From assembly GCF_000799715.1 (NCBI RefSeq), contig NZ_JUHG01000011.1, positions 372,001 to 436,000 of the forward strand: 64,000 bases of DNA. The letters run 5' to 3'. Shown in pieces: positions 41,556 through 51,994 of this stretch (its first letter is position 1; each line of letters begins with the position of its first letter). This stretch comes from Martinezella rhizogenes (GTDB lineage: Bacteria > Pseudomonadota > Alphaproteobacteria > Rhizobiales > Rhizobiaceae). Both the position numbers and the translations under genes were made by a program. The notes beneath the pieces are model-generated. The model saw only the letters and a program-made list of their open reading frames with translations, was not told the DNA's origin and searched no databases.

Positions 41556-42362
41556 TTAGTGCGTATCGGCCGGCACCACGAGCTTGCGATAAAGATGCCA
41601 GGTGGCATGGCCGAGGATCGGCATGACCACGGCAAGGCCCGCAAAGATCGGGATCGTGCCGATCACCAGGAGTGCTGCCACGATCAGGCCCCAGATGGCC
41701 ACGGGCACCGGATTGAGCAGCGTTGCGCGCAGGCTGGCGTCGACTGCCGCCACGACGCCGATATCGCGGTCGAGCAGCAGCGGGAAGGTGACGATAGTCG
41801 TTGCCAGGACCACGAGAGCGAAGATGAATCCTGTGAGATTGCCCCAGAACATCATCGCCATGCCCTGCGGCGTCGACAGCACGTTGGACAGGAACGACGA
41901 TAGCGTCACCGGCACCGTGTCACCGAAAAAGGCCATGTAGATATTTTGCGCCACCACCAGCCAGACGACGAAGAAGGCAAACAGCATAAGGCCGGCGACG
42001 ATGATCGACGGCAATGCCGGCGAAAAGCGCACATCGAAAGCATGCCGCCAGGAAGTATCCATTCCTCTTTCCCGCCGCATGCTGATCTCGTAAAGGCCGA
42101 TTGCCGCCAACGGTCCGACCAGCGCGAAGCCGGACATCAACGGAAAGAGCAGCGGCAGCAGGTTGGCACCGGAGCTCCATAGCGTCAGGGCAACGCCCGC
42201 GATCGGATACATCAGACACAGGAAGACATAATGCGATGGTTTTTCTCTGAAGTCGTCCAGCCCCAGCTTCAGGGCATCGACGAGATCGGCAACACCGATC
42301 TTGCGAATGGCCGGACGCGTAAAGGTATGATCCGCGCCAGCCATGACGTGAAATGCCGCCAT
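41556..42362 (-). CDS. DUF2189 multi-pass membrane protein
   Basis: This 268-residue protein has about six transmembrane helices, including SHYVFLCLMYPIAGVALTLW, ANLLPLLFPLMSGFALVGPLAAIGLY, AGLMLFAFFVVWLVVAQNIYM, LTGFIFALVVLATTIVTFPLLL and PVAIWGLIVAALLVIGTIPIFAGLAVVMPILG. The order GLDDFREKPSHY, EISMRRERGMD and HATWHLYRKLV matches DUF2189, common in Alphaproteobacteria and of unknown function. GAGGAG lies upstream of ATG 42362. It stands alone between the iron permease and the RBBP9-like hydrolase. Confidence 0.87.
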   Translation of the reverse strand: MAAFHVMAGADHTFTRPAIRKIGVADLVDALKLGLDDFREKPSHYVFLCLMYPIAGVALTLWSSGANLLPLLFPLMSGFALVGPLAAIGLYEISMRRERGMDTSWRHAFDVRFSPALPSIIVAGLMLFAFFVVWLVVAQNIYMAFFGDTVPVTLSSFLSNVLSTPQGMAMMFWGNLTGFIFALVVLATTIVTFPLLLDRDIGVVAAVDASLRATLLNPVPVAIWGLIVAALLVIGTIPIFAGLAVVMPILGHATWHLYRKLVVPADTH

Positions 42363-42534
42363 AGTATTGCTCCTCCTCATCAGCCTATGTGTTCAGCTGG
42401 CGGCGCGAAAATATCGGGCAAAAGAGGCGCCGACATCATCAATCGCTACCGGCAGCCGTCATCCTAGCAAATTTTGTCGCAATTGTCGCCTTTTCCCTTG
42501 ACAGCCGGGGCTTCCTTTTCCACATCGGCACATC

Positions 42535-43089
42535 ATGAAAGTCTCCGACGCAGATATTCTCATCGTTCCCGGTTACACCAATTCCGGCCCCGACCACTGG
42601 CAGACACGGTGGGAGCAGAAGCTCTCGACCGCGCGGCGCGTGGAACAGGCGGAATGGTCGAAGCCCGTGCGCGACGACTGGGTTGCCCGTATCGTCGAAG
42701 AAGTGAACGCTTGCACCAAACCGGTGGTGCTGGTGGCGCATTCGCTTGGCGTTCCCTCGGTGATCCACGCGATCCCGTATTTCCGCAACAAGGTGGCTGG
42801 CGCCTTCTTCGTCACGCCGCCCGATGTCGCCAATCCGAAGATCAAGCCGAAGCATCTGATGACCTTCGGCCCTTACCCGCTCGATCCCCTGCCTTTTCCA
42901 TCGATGATCATTGCCAGCCGCAACGATCCGTTCAGCAGCTATGAGCATATCGAAGAACTGGCCCGCAGCTGGGGTTCGCTGCTGATCGACGCCGGCGAGG
43001 CGGGTCACATCAATGCCGATTCCGGCCATGGTCCCTGGCCGGAAGGCACGATGGTCTTTGCCAAGTTTCTGAGCGGCCTCAAGCCGTGA
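42535..43089 (+). CDS. RBBP9/YdeN family serine hydrolase
   Basis: This 184-residue protein has the short YdeN/RBBP9-type alpha/beta hydrolase layout: ILIVPGYTNSGPDHWQTRWE at the N-terminus, nucleophile elbow VLVAHSLGVPSVIH (Ser near residue 71), the acid region SRNDPFSSYEH, and the histidine in GEAGHINADSGHGPWPEG. Catalytic residues are intact. The family acts on unknown esters or amides. The gene is monocistronic, with 267 bp downstream to purC. In that gap I see a weak AT-rich promoter-like stretch (about 43155-43190) and nothing else. Confidence 0.9.
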   Translation: MKVSDADILIVPGYTNSGPDHWQTRWEQKLSTARRVEQAEWSKPVRDDWVARIVEEVNACTKPVVLVAHSLGVPSVIHAIPYFRNKVAGAFFVTPPDVANPKIKPKHLMTFGPYPLDPLPFPSMIIASRNDPFSSYEHIEELARSWGSLLIDAGEAGHINADSGHGPWPEGTMVFAKFLSGLKP

Positions 43090-43356
43090 CGGCGGCCAAG
43101 TATGATACAATGGCTCCATGCAAGTTGGAGTACTTGCCTGTGCAGTATCGGTGGGCTTCATTCCATCGTTAAATAAAAGCCTGTAGAACATAAGGTGACA
43201 GGATCCCGATTCTCGCATTGGTACCCCACCAAAGCCGGAATTCCGAGGAAGGAGGCGCTGGCGGATTGTGAATTTGCTTCTTATCCGTTATGGGGACGCC
43301 CACAGCTCGATCCACTTGCGCTACTCAGAGAGCGCCAACGACAGAGAACAATACCA

Positions 43357-44121
43357 ATGAACCGTCGCCGCCGTATTTACGAGGGCAAGGCCAAGATCCT
43401 TTACGAGGGACCAGAGCCGGGCACACTGATCCAGTTTTTCAAGGACGATGCCACCGCCTTCAACAAGAAGAAACACGAAGTCATCGATGGCAAGGGTGTT
43501 CTGAACAATCGCATCTGCGAATATATTTTCAGCCATCTGAACAAGATCGGCATCCCCACGCACTTCATCCGCCGCCTCAACATGCGCGAGCAGCTGATCA
43601 AGGAAGTGGAAATGATCCCGCTCGAGATCGTCGTGCGCAACGTTGCCGCCGGCTCGCTCGCCAAGCGCCTCGGCATCGAGGAAGGCGTCGTGCTGCCGCG
43701 CTCGATCATCGAGTTCTACTACAAGTCGGACGCGCTCGAAGACCCGATGGTCTCCGAAGAACACATCACCGCTTTCGGCTGGGCGAACCCTGCCGAACTC
43801 GATGACATCATGGCGCTTGCCATCCGCGTCAACGACTTCATGACCGGCCTCTTCCTCGGCGTCGGCATCCAGCTCGTCGATTTCAAGATCGAATGCGGCC
43901 GCCTGTTCGAAGGCGACATGATGCGCATCATCCTCGCCGACGAAATCTCGCCGGACTCCTGCCGTCTCTGGGACATCGAAACCCATGAGAAAATGGACAA
44001 GGACCGTTTCCGTCGCGACATGGGCGGCCTGGTGGAGGCCTATTCCGAAGTTGCCCGCCGTCTCGGCATCATCAATGAAAACGAACCCGTGCGCGGCACG
44101 GGGCCGGTTCTCGTCAAGTAA
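43357..44121 (+). CDS. purC: phosphoribosylaminoimidazole-succinocarboxamide synthase
   Basis: This 254-residue SAICAR synthase joins CAIR and aspartate with ATP in purine synthesis. It starts [19 protein letters not shown] with the nucleotide-binding strand. It then has [10 protein letters not shown], the [13 protein letters not shown] region, and [17 protein letters not shown] and [15 protein letters not shown] near residues 170-200, all standard. It begins with ATG 43357, well inside a longer open frame that runs into the upstream gap. It is followed 18 bp later by purS and then purQ: a purCSQ operon. Confidence 0.97.
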   Translation: MNRRRRIYEGKAKILYEGPEPGTLIQFFKDDATAFNKKKHEVIDGKGVLNNRICEYIFSHLNKIGIPTHFIRRLNMREQLIKEVEMIPLEIVVRNVAAGSLAKRLGIEEGVVLPRSIIEFYYKSDALEDPMVSEEHITAFGWANPAELDDIMALAIRVNDFMTGLFLGVGIQLVDFKIECGRLFEGDMMRIILADEISPDSCRLWDIETHEKMDKDRFRRDMGGLVEAYSEVARRLGIINENEPVRGTGPVLVK

Positions 44122-44139
44122 AGCGCAGGAAGGACAATC

Positions 44140-44382
44140 GTGATCAAGGCTCGTGTAACCGTCACGCTGAAGAACGGCGTTCTCGACCCACAGGGCAAGG
44201 CCATTGAAGGCGCACTCGGCGCACTCGGCTTCGAAGGTGTAGGCCAGGTCCGCCAGGGTAAGGTCTTCGACCTGGAGCTCAACGGTGCCGACAAGGCCAA
44301 GGCCGAAGCCGAGCTGAAAGCCATGTGCGAAAAGCTCCTCGCCAACACCGTGATCGAGAACTTCAGCATTTCGATCGACTGA
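44140..44382 (+). CDS. purS: FGAM synthase small subunit PurS
   Basis: This 80-residue protein joins PurQ to PurL in the three-part FGAM synthase found in most bacteria outside Gammaproteobacteria. It has the PurS fold: [22 protein letters not shown] and [21 protein letters not shown], ending with a helix ([18 protein letters not shown]). It starts with GTG 44140 after AGGAAGGAC. It sits between purC and purQ. PurL, its partner, is encoded 5 kb downstream. Confidence 0.95.
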   Translation: MIKARVTVTLKNGVLDPQGKAIEGALGALGFEGVGQVRQGKVFDLELNGADKAKAEAELKAMCEKLLANTVIENFSISID

Positions 44383-44485
44383 TTGCCGTTTTCCGGGAGC
44401 CATTCTTTCTTTGTCTTGGACAATAGAGTATGGCTCGCGAACACCTCTAAGCCAGCACCTTTCGCGTAATCTCGGGAGCAGAATC

Positions 44486-45157
44486 ATGAAATCAGCAGTC
44501 GTTCAACTTCCCGGTCTCAATCGCGACCGTGACATGATCGCGGCGCTGACCAAGATTTCCGGCCAGGCGCCCGTCACAATCTGGCAGACGGAAACCGAGA
44601 TTCCGGATGTCGACCTGATCGTCATTCCCGGCGGCTTTTCCTATGGCGATTATCTGCGTTGCGGCGCGATTGCCGCCCGCATGCCGGTCATGCAGGCGAT
44701 CAAGGACAAGGCCGATAAGGGCGTCAAGGTTCTCGGCGTCTGTAACGGCTTCCAGATCCTCGTCGAAGCCGGCATGCTGCCCGGCGCGCTGATGCGCAAT
44801 GCCTCGCTGAAGTTCGTCTGCCGCGAGGTCAAGCTCGAGGTCACTAACGCCGAAACGGACTTTACCCGCGCCTATGCCAAGGGCCAGGTGATCCGCAGCC
44901 CAGTCGCCCATCATGACGGCAACTATTTTGCCGACGCGGAAACGCTGGCGGCGATCGAAGGTAATGGCCAGGTGGTGTTCCGCTATGCCGAAGGCACCAA
45001 CCCGAACGGCTCGGTCAACGACATCGCTGGCATCATCAACGCCAAGGGCAATGTGCTTGGCATGATGCCGCATCCGGAAAACCTGATCGAGGCAGCCCAT
45101 GGCGGCTCCGACGGTCGCGGCCTCTTCGCCTCCGCCCTCGACGTGATCGCCGCCTGA
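44486..45157 (+). CDS. purQ: FGAM synthase glutaminase subunit PurQ
   Basis: This 223-residue class I glutamine amidotransferase supplies ammonia to PurL. Catalytic triad pieces are [20 protein letters not shown] (Cys near residue 87), [15 protein letters not shown] (His and Glu), and the oxyanion region [17 protein letters not shown] 44486 has GGGAG nine bases upstream. It follows purS by 103 bp. The intervening part has no clear terminator. Confidence 0.97.
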   Translation: MKSAVVQLPGLNRDRDMIAALTKISGQAPVTIWQTETEIPDVDLIVIPGGFSYGDYLRCGAIAARMPVMQAIKDKADKGVKVLGVCNGFQILVEAGMLPGALMRNASLKFVCREVKLEVTNAETDFTRAYAKGQVIRSPVAHHDGNYFADAETLAAIEGNGQVVFRYAEGTNPNGSVNDIAGIINAKGNVLGMMPHPENLIEAAHGGSDGRGLFASALDVIAA

Positions 45158-45235
45158 GGCGATCATCGGGCAATATCGCCCGGAACCGGCAAGTCGGCTG
45201 AGAGCAGCCCAACCTATTCATCGGAAATGAGATTA

Positions 45236-45643
45236 ATGCGCCCTCGCCTCGCCACCGGACTGTATTCCGCCGCCGCTCTTACGGCTATCGGCTTCCTCGT
45301 CACCTCCTGCGGCACGCGCGCGCCAACCGCCATTACGGTTGATCGCACCGCCCTGACGACGATGGAACGCGTCATGATGAGCGCCAATGCATGCTGGTTC
45401 AAATCGGCCGATCCGGCCTTTGCCGGCTATCAGCTCGCGCCCGAACTCAATTCCTTCACCGGCCGCCCGCGTATTCTCGTGGTCGACAAGAAGCACCCGA
45501 CCGGCCGCCCGTCTCTCGTCGTCCAAGCGGAAGGCAATCCGGCGCAGCTGCAGGCTTTCGGCCCAATGATGGGTGGCGCTTCCGGCGGCCGCATCACCGG
45601 CGACGTCAATCGCTGGGCCGCAGGCTCGAAGGGCTGCCAGTAA
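45236..45643 (+). CDS. small secreted lipoprotein of unknown function
   Basis: This 135-residue protein has a lipoprotein signal: hydrophobic GLYSAAALTAIGFLV then lipobox VTSC, giving lipidation at the cysteine near residue 25. The mature part contains MSANACWFKSADPAFAGYQLAPELNSFTGRPRI (quoted as ANACWFKSADPAF and LNSFTGRPRILVV) and ends GSKGCQ with two further cysteines that could pair. No domain is recognised. The start is ATG 45236, or 45227 in the same frame; the first has the better-placed GGAA. It lies between purQ and the convergent PLP enzyme. Confidence 0.78.
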   Translation: MRPRLATGLYSAAALTAIGFLVTSCGTRAPTAITVDRTALTTMERVMMSANACWFKSADPAFAGYQLAPELNSFTGRPRILVVDKKHPTGRPSLVVQAEGNPAQLQAFGPMMGGASGGRITGDVNRWAAGSKGCQ

Positions 45644-45714
45644 CGGTTTCGCCGTCGCGATCCGTTGTCGGTGAGTAAGCCATCACTCGGATTTAAGCGG
45701 ACGCACTTTTAGGG

Positions 45715-46680
45715 CTACCCAATCCACGCTTCGAACGCCTTGGGTTCGACATTGCCACCACAAAGAACGGTTGCCACGGTCTTGCCGGCAAAACGCTGTG
45801 GATTCTCAAGAATGGCGGCGACGCCAAGTGCGGCAGCGGGCTCGACGACAAGTCCCGAATGCAGGTATAGAAGTCGCATTCCCTCCTTGATGCTCCCCTC
45901 GCTGACCAAAAGGGCGTCATCGGCGACGACCAGTAAATCATCGAGAACTTCCGGGATTACATAGCGCCCGGCCACCCCATCGGCGATGGTGTTCGGGGCG
46001 CCAGCGTCCACAATCTGCCTGGCCTTAAGGGAAAGCGTCATAGCCGGTGCATTCCGGGGCTGAACCGTGATTATCTCCACACTTGGGCGCCGGCACTTCA
46101 GGGCATAGCCGATGCCTGTCGCCATTGCCCCGGCGCCGAGAGAAACCAGAACAGCATCCAGCGCTTGAGGAAGTTCCGAAAGCTCGAGCCCGATTGTCGC
46201 GGCACCTTCACAAGTGTCGAGATTCTTGCTGTCCTCCACGAGGAAGGCACCCGTTTCTTCGGCATGATCAGAGGCCGCTTGGAGTGCGGCTTCGATCTCC
46301 CCTTCGACCAACACCACATTTGCTCCGAGTAACCGCATCTTTTCCACCTTGAAGGCATTCGCGGTGGTGGACGCCGTCACCGTGACATCAAAGCTTCTCA
46401 GCCGGCCGCCATAGGCGAGTGCCTGGCCCAGATTGCCTGCGCTGGCGCAGACGACCGATTTCGTATCCCCTTGCGATTGTAGCCGTGCCAGAACCATCTC
46501 GGTGCCACGGCCCTTGAAGCAGCGCACGGGATTCATCGTTTCCACTTTGAGAACGACCCGGCAGCCCAGAGCCCGGCTCAGACTTTCACAGACATATTGC
46601 GGTGTATGCCGAAAGACCTTGTTTATGGTCGTGGCAGCGGTTTCGATTCGATCGATATCCAAGCGCATATGAGCCCCCAT
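45715..46680 (-). CDS. threonine/serine dehydratase-like PLP enzyme
   Basis: This 321-residue fold-type II PLP enzyme has the Schiff-base lysine in NPVRCFKGRGTEMV (residue about 55), ASAGNLGQALAYGG binding the substrate carboxylate, and the phosphate-binding glycine loop SLGAGAMATGIGYAL. The C-terminal VATVLCGGNVEPKAFEAW has the SerRac/dehydratase-like cysteine-glycine turn. It resembles threonine dehydratase, but the short length (no ACT domain) points to a catabolic or diaminopropionate/serine dehydratase type. Codons are less GC-rich than around it. Start options are 46680 and 46668. It is the first oddity in the purQ-purL gap. Confidence 0.85.
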   Translation of the reverse strand: MGAHMRLDIDRIETAATTINKVFRHTPQYVCESLSRALGCRVVLKVETMNPVRCFKGRGTEMVLARLQSQGDTKSVVCASAGNLGQALAYGGRLRSFDVTVTASTTANAFKVEKMRLLGANVVLVEGEIEAALQAASDHAEETGAFLVEDSKNLDTCEGAATIGLELSELPQALDAVLVSLGAGAMATGIGYALKCRRPSVEIITVQPRNAPAMTLSLKARQIVDAGAPNTIADGVAGRYVIPEVLDDLLVVADDALLVSEGSIKEGMRLLYLHSGLVVEPAAALGVAAILENPQRFAGKTVATVLCGGNVEPKAFEAWIG

Positions 46681-46859
46681 TTACGTTTCTCAGTAGGGCC
46701 CAGGCGGTCGGCATATATCGCTGCGTTCCACGATGGTTTTCCATCACAATCCGCCAGTCGCGCAGCTACTACAAGTTCGTTCACAGGCCAGGCAATGTCA
46801 AGCATGTGAATGGCCCCGGATAAGGCGGGCGCGCTAGCCTGATACGCGGCTCAGCTCGT

Positions 46860-47108
46860 TCAACCCCAGAAAAACGACTTGCTGACCTCGGTCTTCGCTT
46901 CGCTGTGGGTCAGCCCGATATCGCGCAATTGGTCATCCGTCAGATCCCGCAACGTCCAACGGCTTTCACGCTTCTCCATCCAAAGCGCAAGAGACGCCCA
47001 AAGATGGTGCGCCAGGAGCGACAGAGGCTGCGCCGGCTTGAAAGCACCCCACGATATCTTGACGGGCGTAGCGCCCTTGGAAAGGCAGATTGTATCTATT
47101 GTATCCAT
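46860..47108 (-). CDS. DUF1127 small basic protein
   Basis: This 82-residue protein carries the DUF1127 motif at its C-terminus: RESRWTLRDLTDDQLRDIGLTHSEAKTEVSKSF. Such proteins are small RNA- or DNA-associated regulators, and in rhizobia and Agrobacterium some affect phosphate or stress responses. The N-terminus (MDTIDTICLSKG) is encoded by a repeated GATACAAT, which recurs in the divergent region at 47153-47162. It is divergently transcribed from the MocR-type gene, a frequent pairing in rhizobia. It has a single start with no strong ribosome site. Confidence 0.85.
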   Translation of the reverse strand: MDTIDTICLSKGATPVKISWGAFKPAQPLSLLAHHLWASLALWMEKRESRWTLRDLTDDQLRDIGLTHSEAKTEVSKSFFWG

Positions 47109-47139
47109 TTTGTGCTCGCAGAATTATGACAATAGGGAT

Positions 47140-47218
47140 GTATCGAGCCAAACGATACAATTGACTCATAGTATTGACTCTATTTCCGAGGCAATCTAAG
47201 AAATTGTCATCATGACAA
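47140..47218. promoter_or_regulatory. repeat-rich control region between DUF1127 and MocR genes
   Basis: The 103-bp divergent region holds four ordered repeats. They are an inverted repeat GTATCG-AGCCAAA-CGATAC (47140-47158), a direct repeat ATTGACTC (47160-47167 and 47173-47180, period 13), and an inverted repeat TTGTCA-TCA-TGACAA (47204-47218) that covers the MocR start codon. The fourth, GATACAAT, occurs three times with two copies inside the DUF1127 start. MocR regulators typically bind direct repeats near their own promoter. A promoter could be TTGACT (47174-47179), 17 bases, TAAGAA (47197-47202). Confidence 0.55.
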
Positions 47219-48630
47219 ATTGGCTACCTGACATTTCCAGCGGGAACGGACCTGTCTACATCCGCGTCGCCGACAGCATTGAAAACGCGATCACCCATGG
47301 CATATTGCCGCCGGGGACGAAGCTGCCGCCGCAACGCAATCTCGCCTATGATATCGGCGTGACGATCGGCACCGTCAGCCGGGCCTACGCGCTCGTGCAC
47401 GAACGCGGCCTCGTCGCCGGTGAAGTCGGCCGCGGCACCTACGTGCTCGACCGCATCAACAGCAAGCAGATCGAGCCGGTAGATCCGATCACGCAGGCCC
47501 TCGCCGGCACCCGTGGCCTGGAAACCCCGGATGGCAAGATCCGCTTCGATACGACGGCAGCACCCGATATAGGCCAAGGCGAGGTTATCGGCCAGCTTTT
47601 CGCCGACATCAGCCGCGATCATCAGGCGGAGATTTCTTCCTATTCACGGAGTTTCCCGGTAAATTGGTTCCGCGCCGGCCAGGTCTGGCTTGCCCGCAAC
47701 GGCTGGAGCCCGGCGATCGAGACCGTCGTGCCGACGCTCGGCGCCCATGCCGCTGCCATCGCCGTCATTTCAGCCGTCACCTCCCCTGGCGACAAGATCG
47801 TCTTCGAGAACCTGACCTACACACAGGTCAGCCGCGCCACCCGTCTCCTTGGCCGCCGCTCCATATTGGTGGATTCCGACGAGCACGGCATAATTCCCGA
47901 TGATTTCGAACGGCTTTGCCAGCAGCAACATCCGCGCCTGGCCTTCCTGATGCCCACGGCCCACAATCCGACGTTGACGACCATGCCGGAAGCACGCCGC
48001 CGCGCGATTGCCGCCATCGCCCGGCGACACAGCGTCTGGCTGATCGAAGACGATCTCTATGGCGGCATGACCGAGGATCCGAACCCGCTGATGGCGAGCA
48101 TCGCGCCGGAGCGCACCTTCCTCGTCAGTGGCCTGTCGAAATCAGTCACTGCGGGCGTGCGCGGCGGCTGGGTCGCCTGCCCGCCGCATTTCGCCCAGCG
48201 CATCAAGGTCACCCACAAGATGACGACCGGCGGCCTGCCCTTCATCCTGGCGGAAACCTGCGCCCGACTGGTGCTCGAAGGCCACGCGCTGGCGCTGCGC
48301 CGCAAGGCAGTCGATGAAATCCGCGCCCGTGAACAATTGGCGCGCGAGGCGCTATCCGGCTTCGAATTCACCTCGCATCCGCATGTGCCGTTCCTGTGGC
48401 TGAAACTGCCGGAGCCCTGGCTTTCCGGCACATTCAAGAATGCAGCCCTCGCCGAAGGCGTGCTTGTCGACGACGAAGACGAATTCAAGGCGGGCCGCTC
48501 TGATAAGGTCTATCACCGCGTTCGTGTTGCCTTTTCTTCTCCGCAACGCCGCGATGATGTCGCCGCCGGCTTCATGACGCTACGCCGCCTTCTGGAAAAC
48601 GGCTCGGCGGGCTACGACAGCCACATATGA
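47212..48630 (+). CDS. MocR/PdxR-family regulator (GntR HTH plus aminotransferase domain)
   Basis: This 472-residue protein has a GntR-type winged helix (VYIRVADSIENAITHGILPPGTKLPPQRN region, quoted as IRVADSIENAITHGILPPG; LAYDIGVTIGTVSRAYALVHERG) followed by a fold-type I aminotransferase domain. The PLP lysine region is RTFLVSGLSKSVTAGVRGG near residue 310, with AHNPTLTTMPEARRR and LIEDDLYGGMTE before it. Such regulators sense an amino acid or PLP derivative. No Shine-Dalgarno site precedes ATG 47212, and the putative -10 is ten bases upstream, so the transcript may be nearly leaderless. The effector is unknown. Confidence 0.9.
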   Translation: MTNWLPDISSGNGPVYIRVADSIENAITHGILPPGTKLPPQRNLAYDIGVTIGTVSRAYALVHERGLVAGEVGRGTYVLDRINSKQIEPVDPITQALAGTRGLETPDGKIRFDTTAAPDIGQGEVIGQLFADISRDHQAEISSYSRSFPVNWFRAGQVWLARNGWSPAIETVVPTLGAHAAAIAVISAVTSPGDKIVFENLTYTQVSRATRLLGRRSILVDSDEHGIIPDDFERLCQQQHPRLAFLMPTAHNPTLTTMPEARRRAIAAIARRHSVWLIEDDLYGGMTEDPNPLMASIAPERTFLVSGLSKSVTAGVRGGWVACPPHFAQRIKVTHKMTTGGLPFILAETCARLVLEGHALALRRKAVDEIRAREQLAREALSGFEFTSHPHVPFLWLKLPEPWLSGTFKNAALAEGVLVDDEDEFKAGRSDKVYHRVRVAFSSPQRRDDVAAGFMTLRRLLENGSAGYDSHI

Positions 48631-48762
48631 CGGCATTGTTGCGGTTTTGCTTCGGCTCCGAGAAAACAAGCCTTACTTAGTAACGCGCGCTTTACCTCGA
48701 ATTCGAGGGTGCTACGATCCGGCCAATACGATGCGATTCGCTCGCCATATTGGGGGGAGTGC

Positions 48763-49356
48763 ATGCTTGCTGTTTCCATTTTGAAACGTCTCTTTGGGAA
48801 GAACAGCCTTACAGCCATTTTTGTTGCGACTGGCTTTATCTTCGTTGCCAATGAATCTGCCGCTGCCGCGGACAATAAAATATTCGATGAACTGCGCTTC
48901 GGGGCGAGCGGGTCTATCCAAAGCGGATATGATCATGAAAAGGGCGTTTTCCCGGATGTCCAGGTGCTGTTCAATCCGTTCGGATACAATCCGACTGCGA
49001 ACTGGAAGGACCAACTGGCCCATCCGCGCATCCATCTCGGAACCTCTGTCGGCACGGCCGGTTCCGCGACGCAATTCTACGGCGGCCTGTCCTGGACGCT
49101 CACGCATAGCAACGGCATCTTCACCGAAGTGGGCTTCGGCGGCACCATCCATACCGGCAACCTCGATGACTGGACCGAGCACGGCCCGATGCTCGGCTGT
49201 CGCCTGCTCTTTCATGAATATGCGGGCCTTGGATATAATTTCGACAGCCATTGGAACATGATGGCGCAGATTGCCCATTCATCGCATGCCAATCTCTGCG
49301 ATGGTCCGAATGGCGGCATGACGCGGGTCGGGCTTATGGTCGGCTACAAGTTCTGA
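48763..49356 (+). CDS. pagL: lipid A 3-O-deacylase, PagL-like outer-membrane protein
   Basis: This 197-residue protein has a signal peptide (LTAIFVATGFIFVANESAAAA, cleavage after AAA near residue 33) and an eight-stranded beta-barrel. The C-terminus has the PagL catalytic region: MAQIAHSSHANLCDGPNGG with a His-x-Ser pair, ending in an aromatic VGYKF as required for barrel insertion. GGGGGAG is just before ATG 48763. It removes the 3-linked acyl chain from lipid A in related bacteria. The family match is from pattern; the exact acyl position in this host is unknown. It lies in the purQ-purL gap. Confidence 0.8.
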   Translation: MLAVSILKRLFGKNSLTAIFVATGFIFVANESAAAADNKIFDELRFGASGSIQSGYDHEKGVFPDVQVLFNPFGYNPTANWKDQLAHPRIHLGTSVGTAGSATQFYGGLSWTLTHSNGIFTEVGFGGTIHTGNLDDWTEHGPMLGCRLLFHEYAGLGYNFDSHWNMMAQIAHSSHANLCDGPNGGMTRVGLMVGYKF

Positions 49357-49469
49357 TCGCCGGCAAGCGGCCGCAGATGATCAAGCCCGCGATTTACCTA
49401 TTGTGAATCGCGGTCATTTTCCTGTCGCGCGACAGGTTCACATGCGCTAAAGAGACCCCAATCCCCTGA

Positions 49470-51743
<2,274 letters not shown>

Positions 51744-51760
51744 AATGAGGTAAATCACTG

Positions 51761-51994
51761 ATGCCAATGAATCCCGGCGATATCGAAGACATGATCAAGG
51801 CCGGCATTCCCGGCGCCAAGGTGACGATTCGCGACCTGGCCGGGGATGGCGATCACTATGCCGCCGAAGTCGTGGCCGAAGCCTTCCGCGGCAAGAGCCG
51901 CGTGCAGCAACACCAGATGGTCTATGATGCACTGAAGGGCAATATGGGCGGCGTACTGCACGCCCTGGCGCTACAAACCTCAGCGCCCGATTGA
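51761..51994 (+). CDS. bolA: BolA family protein
   Basis: This 77-residue protein has the BolA fold: MNPGDIEDMIKAGIPGAKVTIRDLAGDGDHYAAEVV (quoted as IEDMIKAGIPGAKVTI and GDGDHYAAEVVAEAF) and KSRVQQHQMVYDALKGNMGGVLHALAL with the conserved histidines. BolA proteins pair with monothiol glutaredoxins (GrxD, encoded here at 54007) to hold an Fe-S cluster. It starts 17 bp after purL and is probably co-transcribed. Its last 15 bases overlap the end of the convergent hydrolase gene. Confidence 0.95.
   Translation: MPMNPGDIEDMIKAGIPGAKVTIRDLAGDGDHYAAEVVAEAFRGKSRVQQHQMVYDALKGNMGGVLHALALQTSAPD

Noticed and set aside
43321..44487. A 388-codon frame on the minus strand
   Set aside because: It is antisense to purC and purS; no motif supports it.
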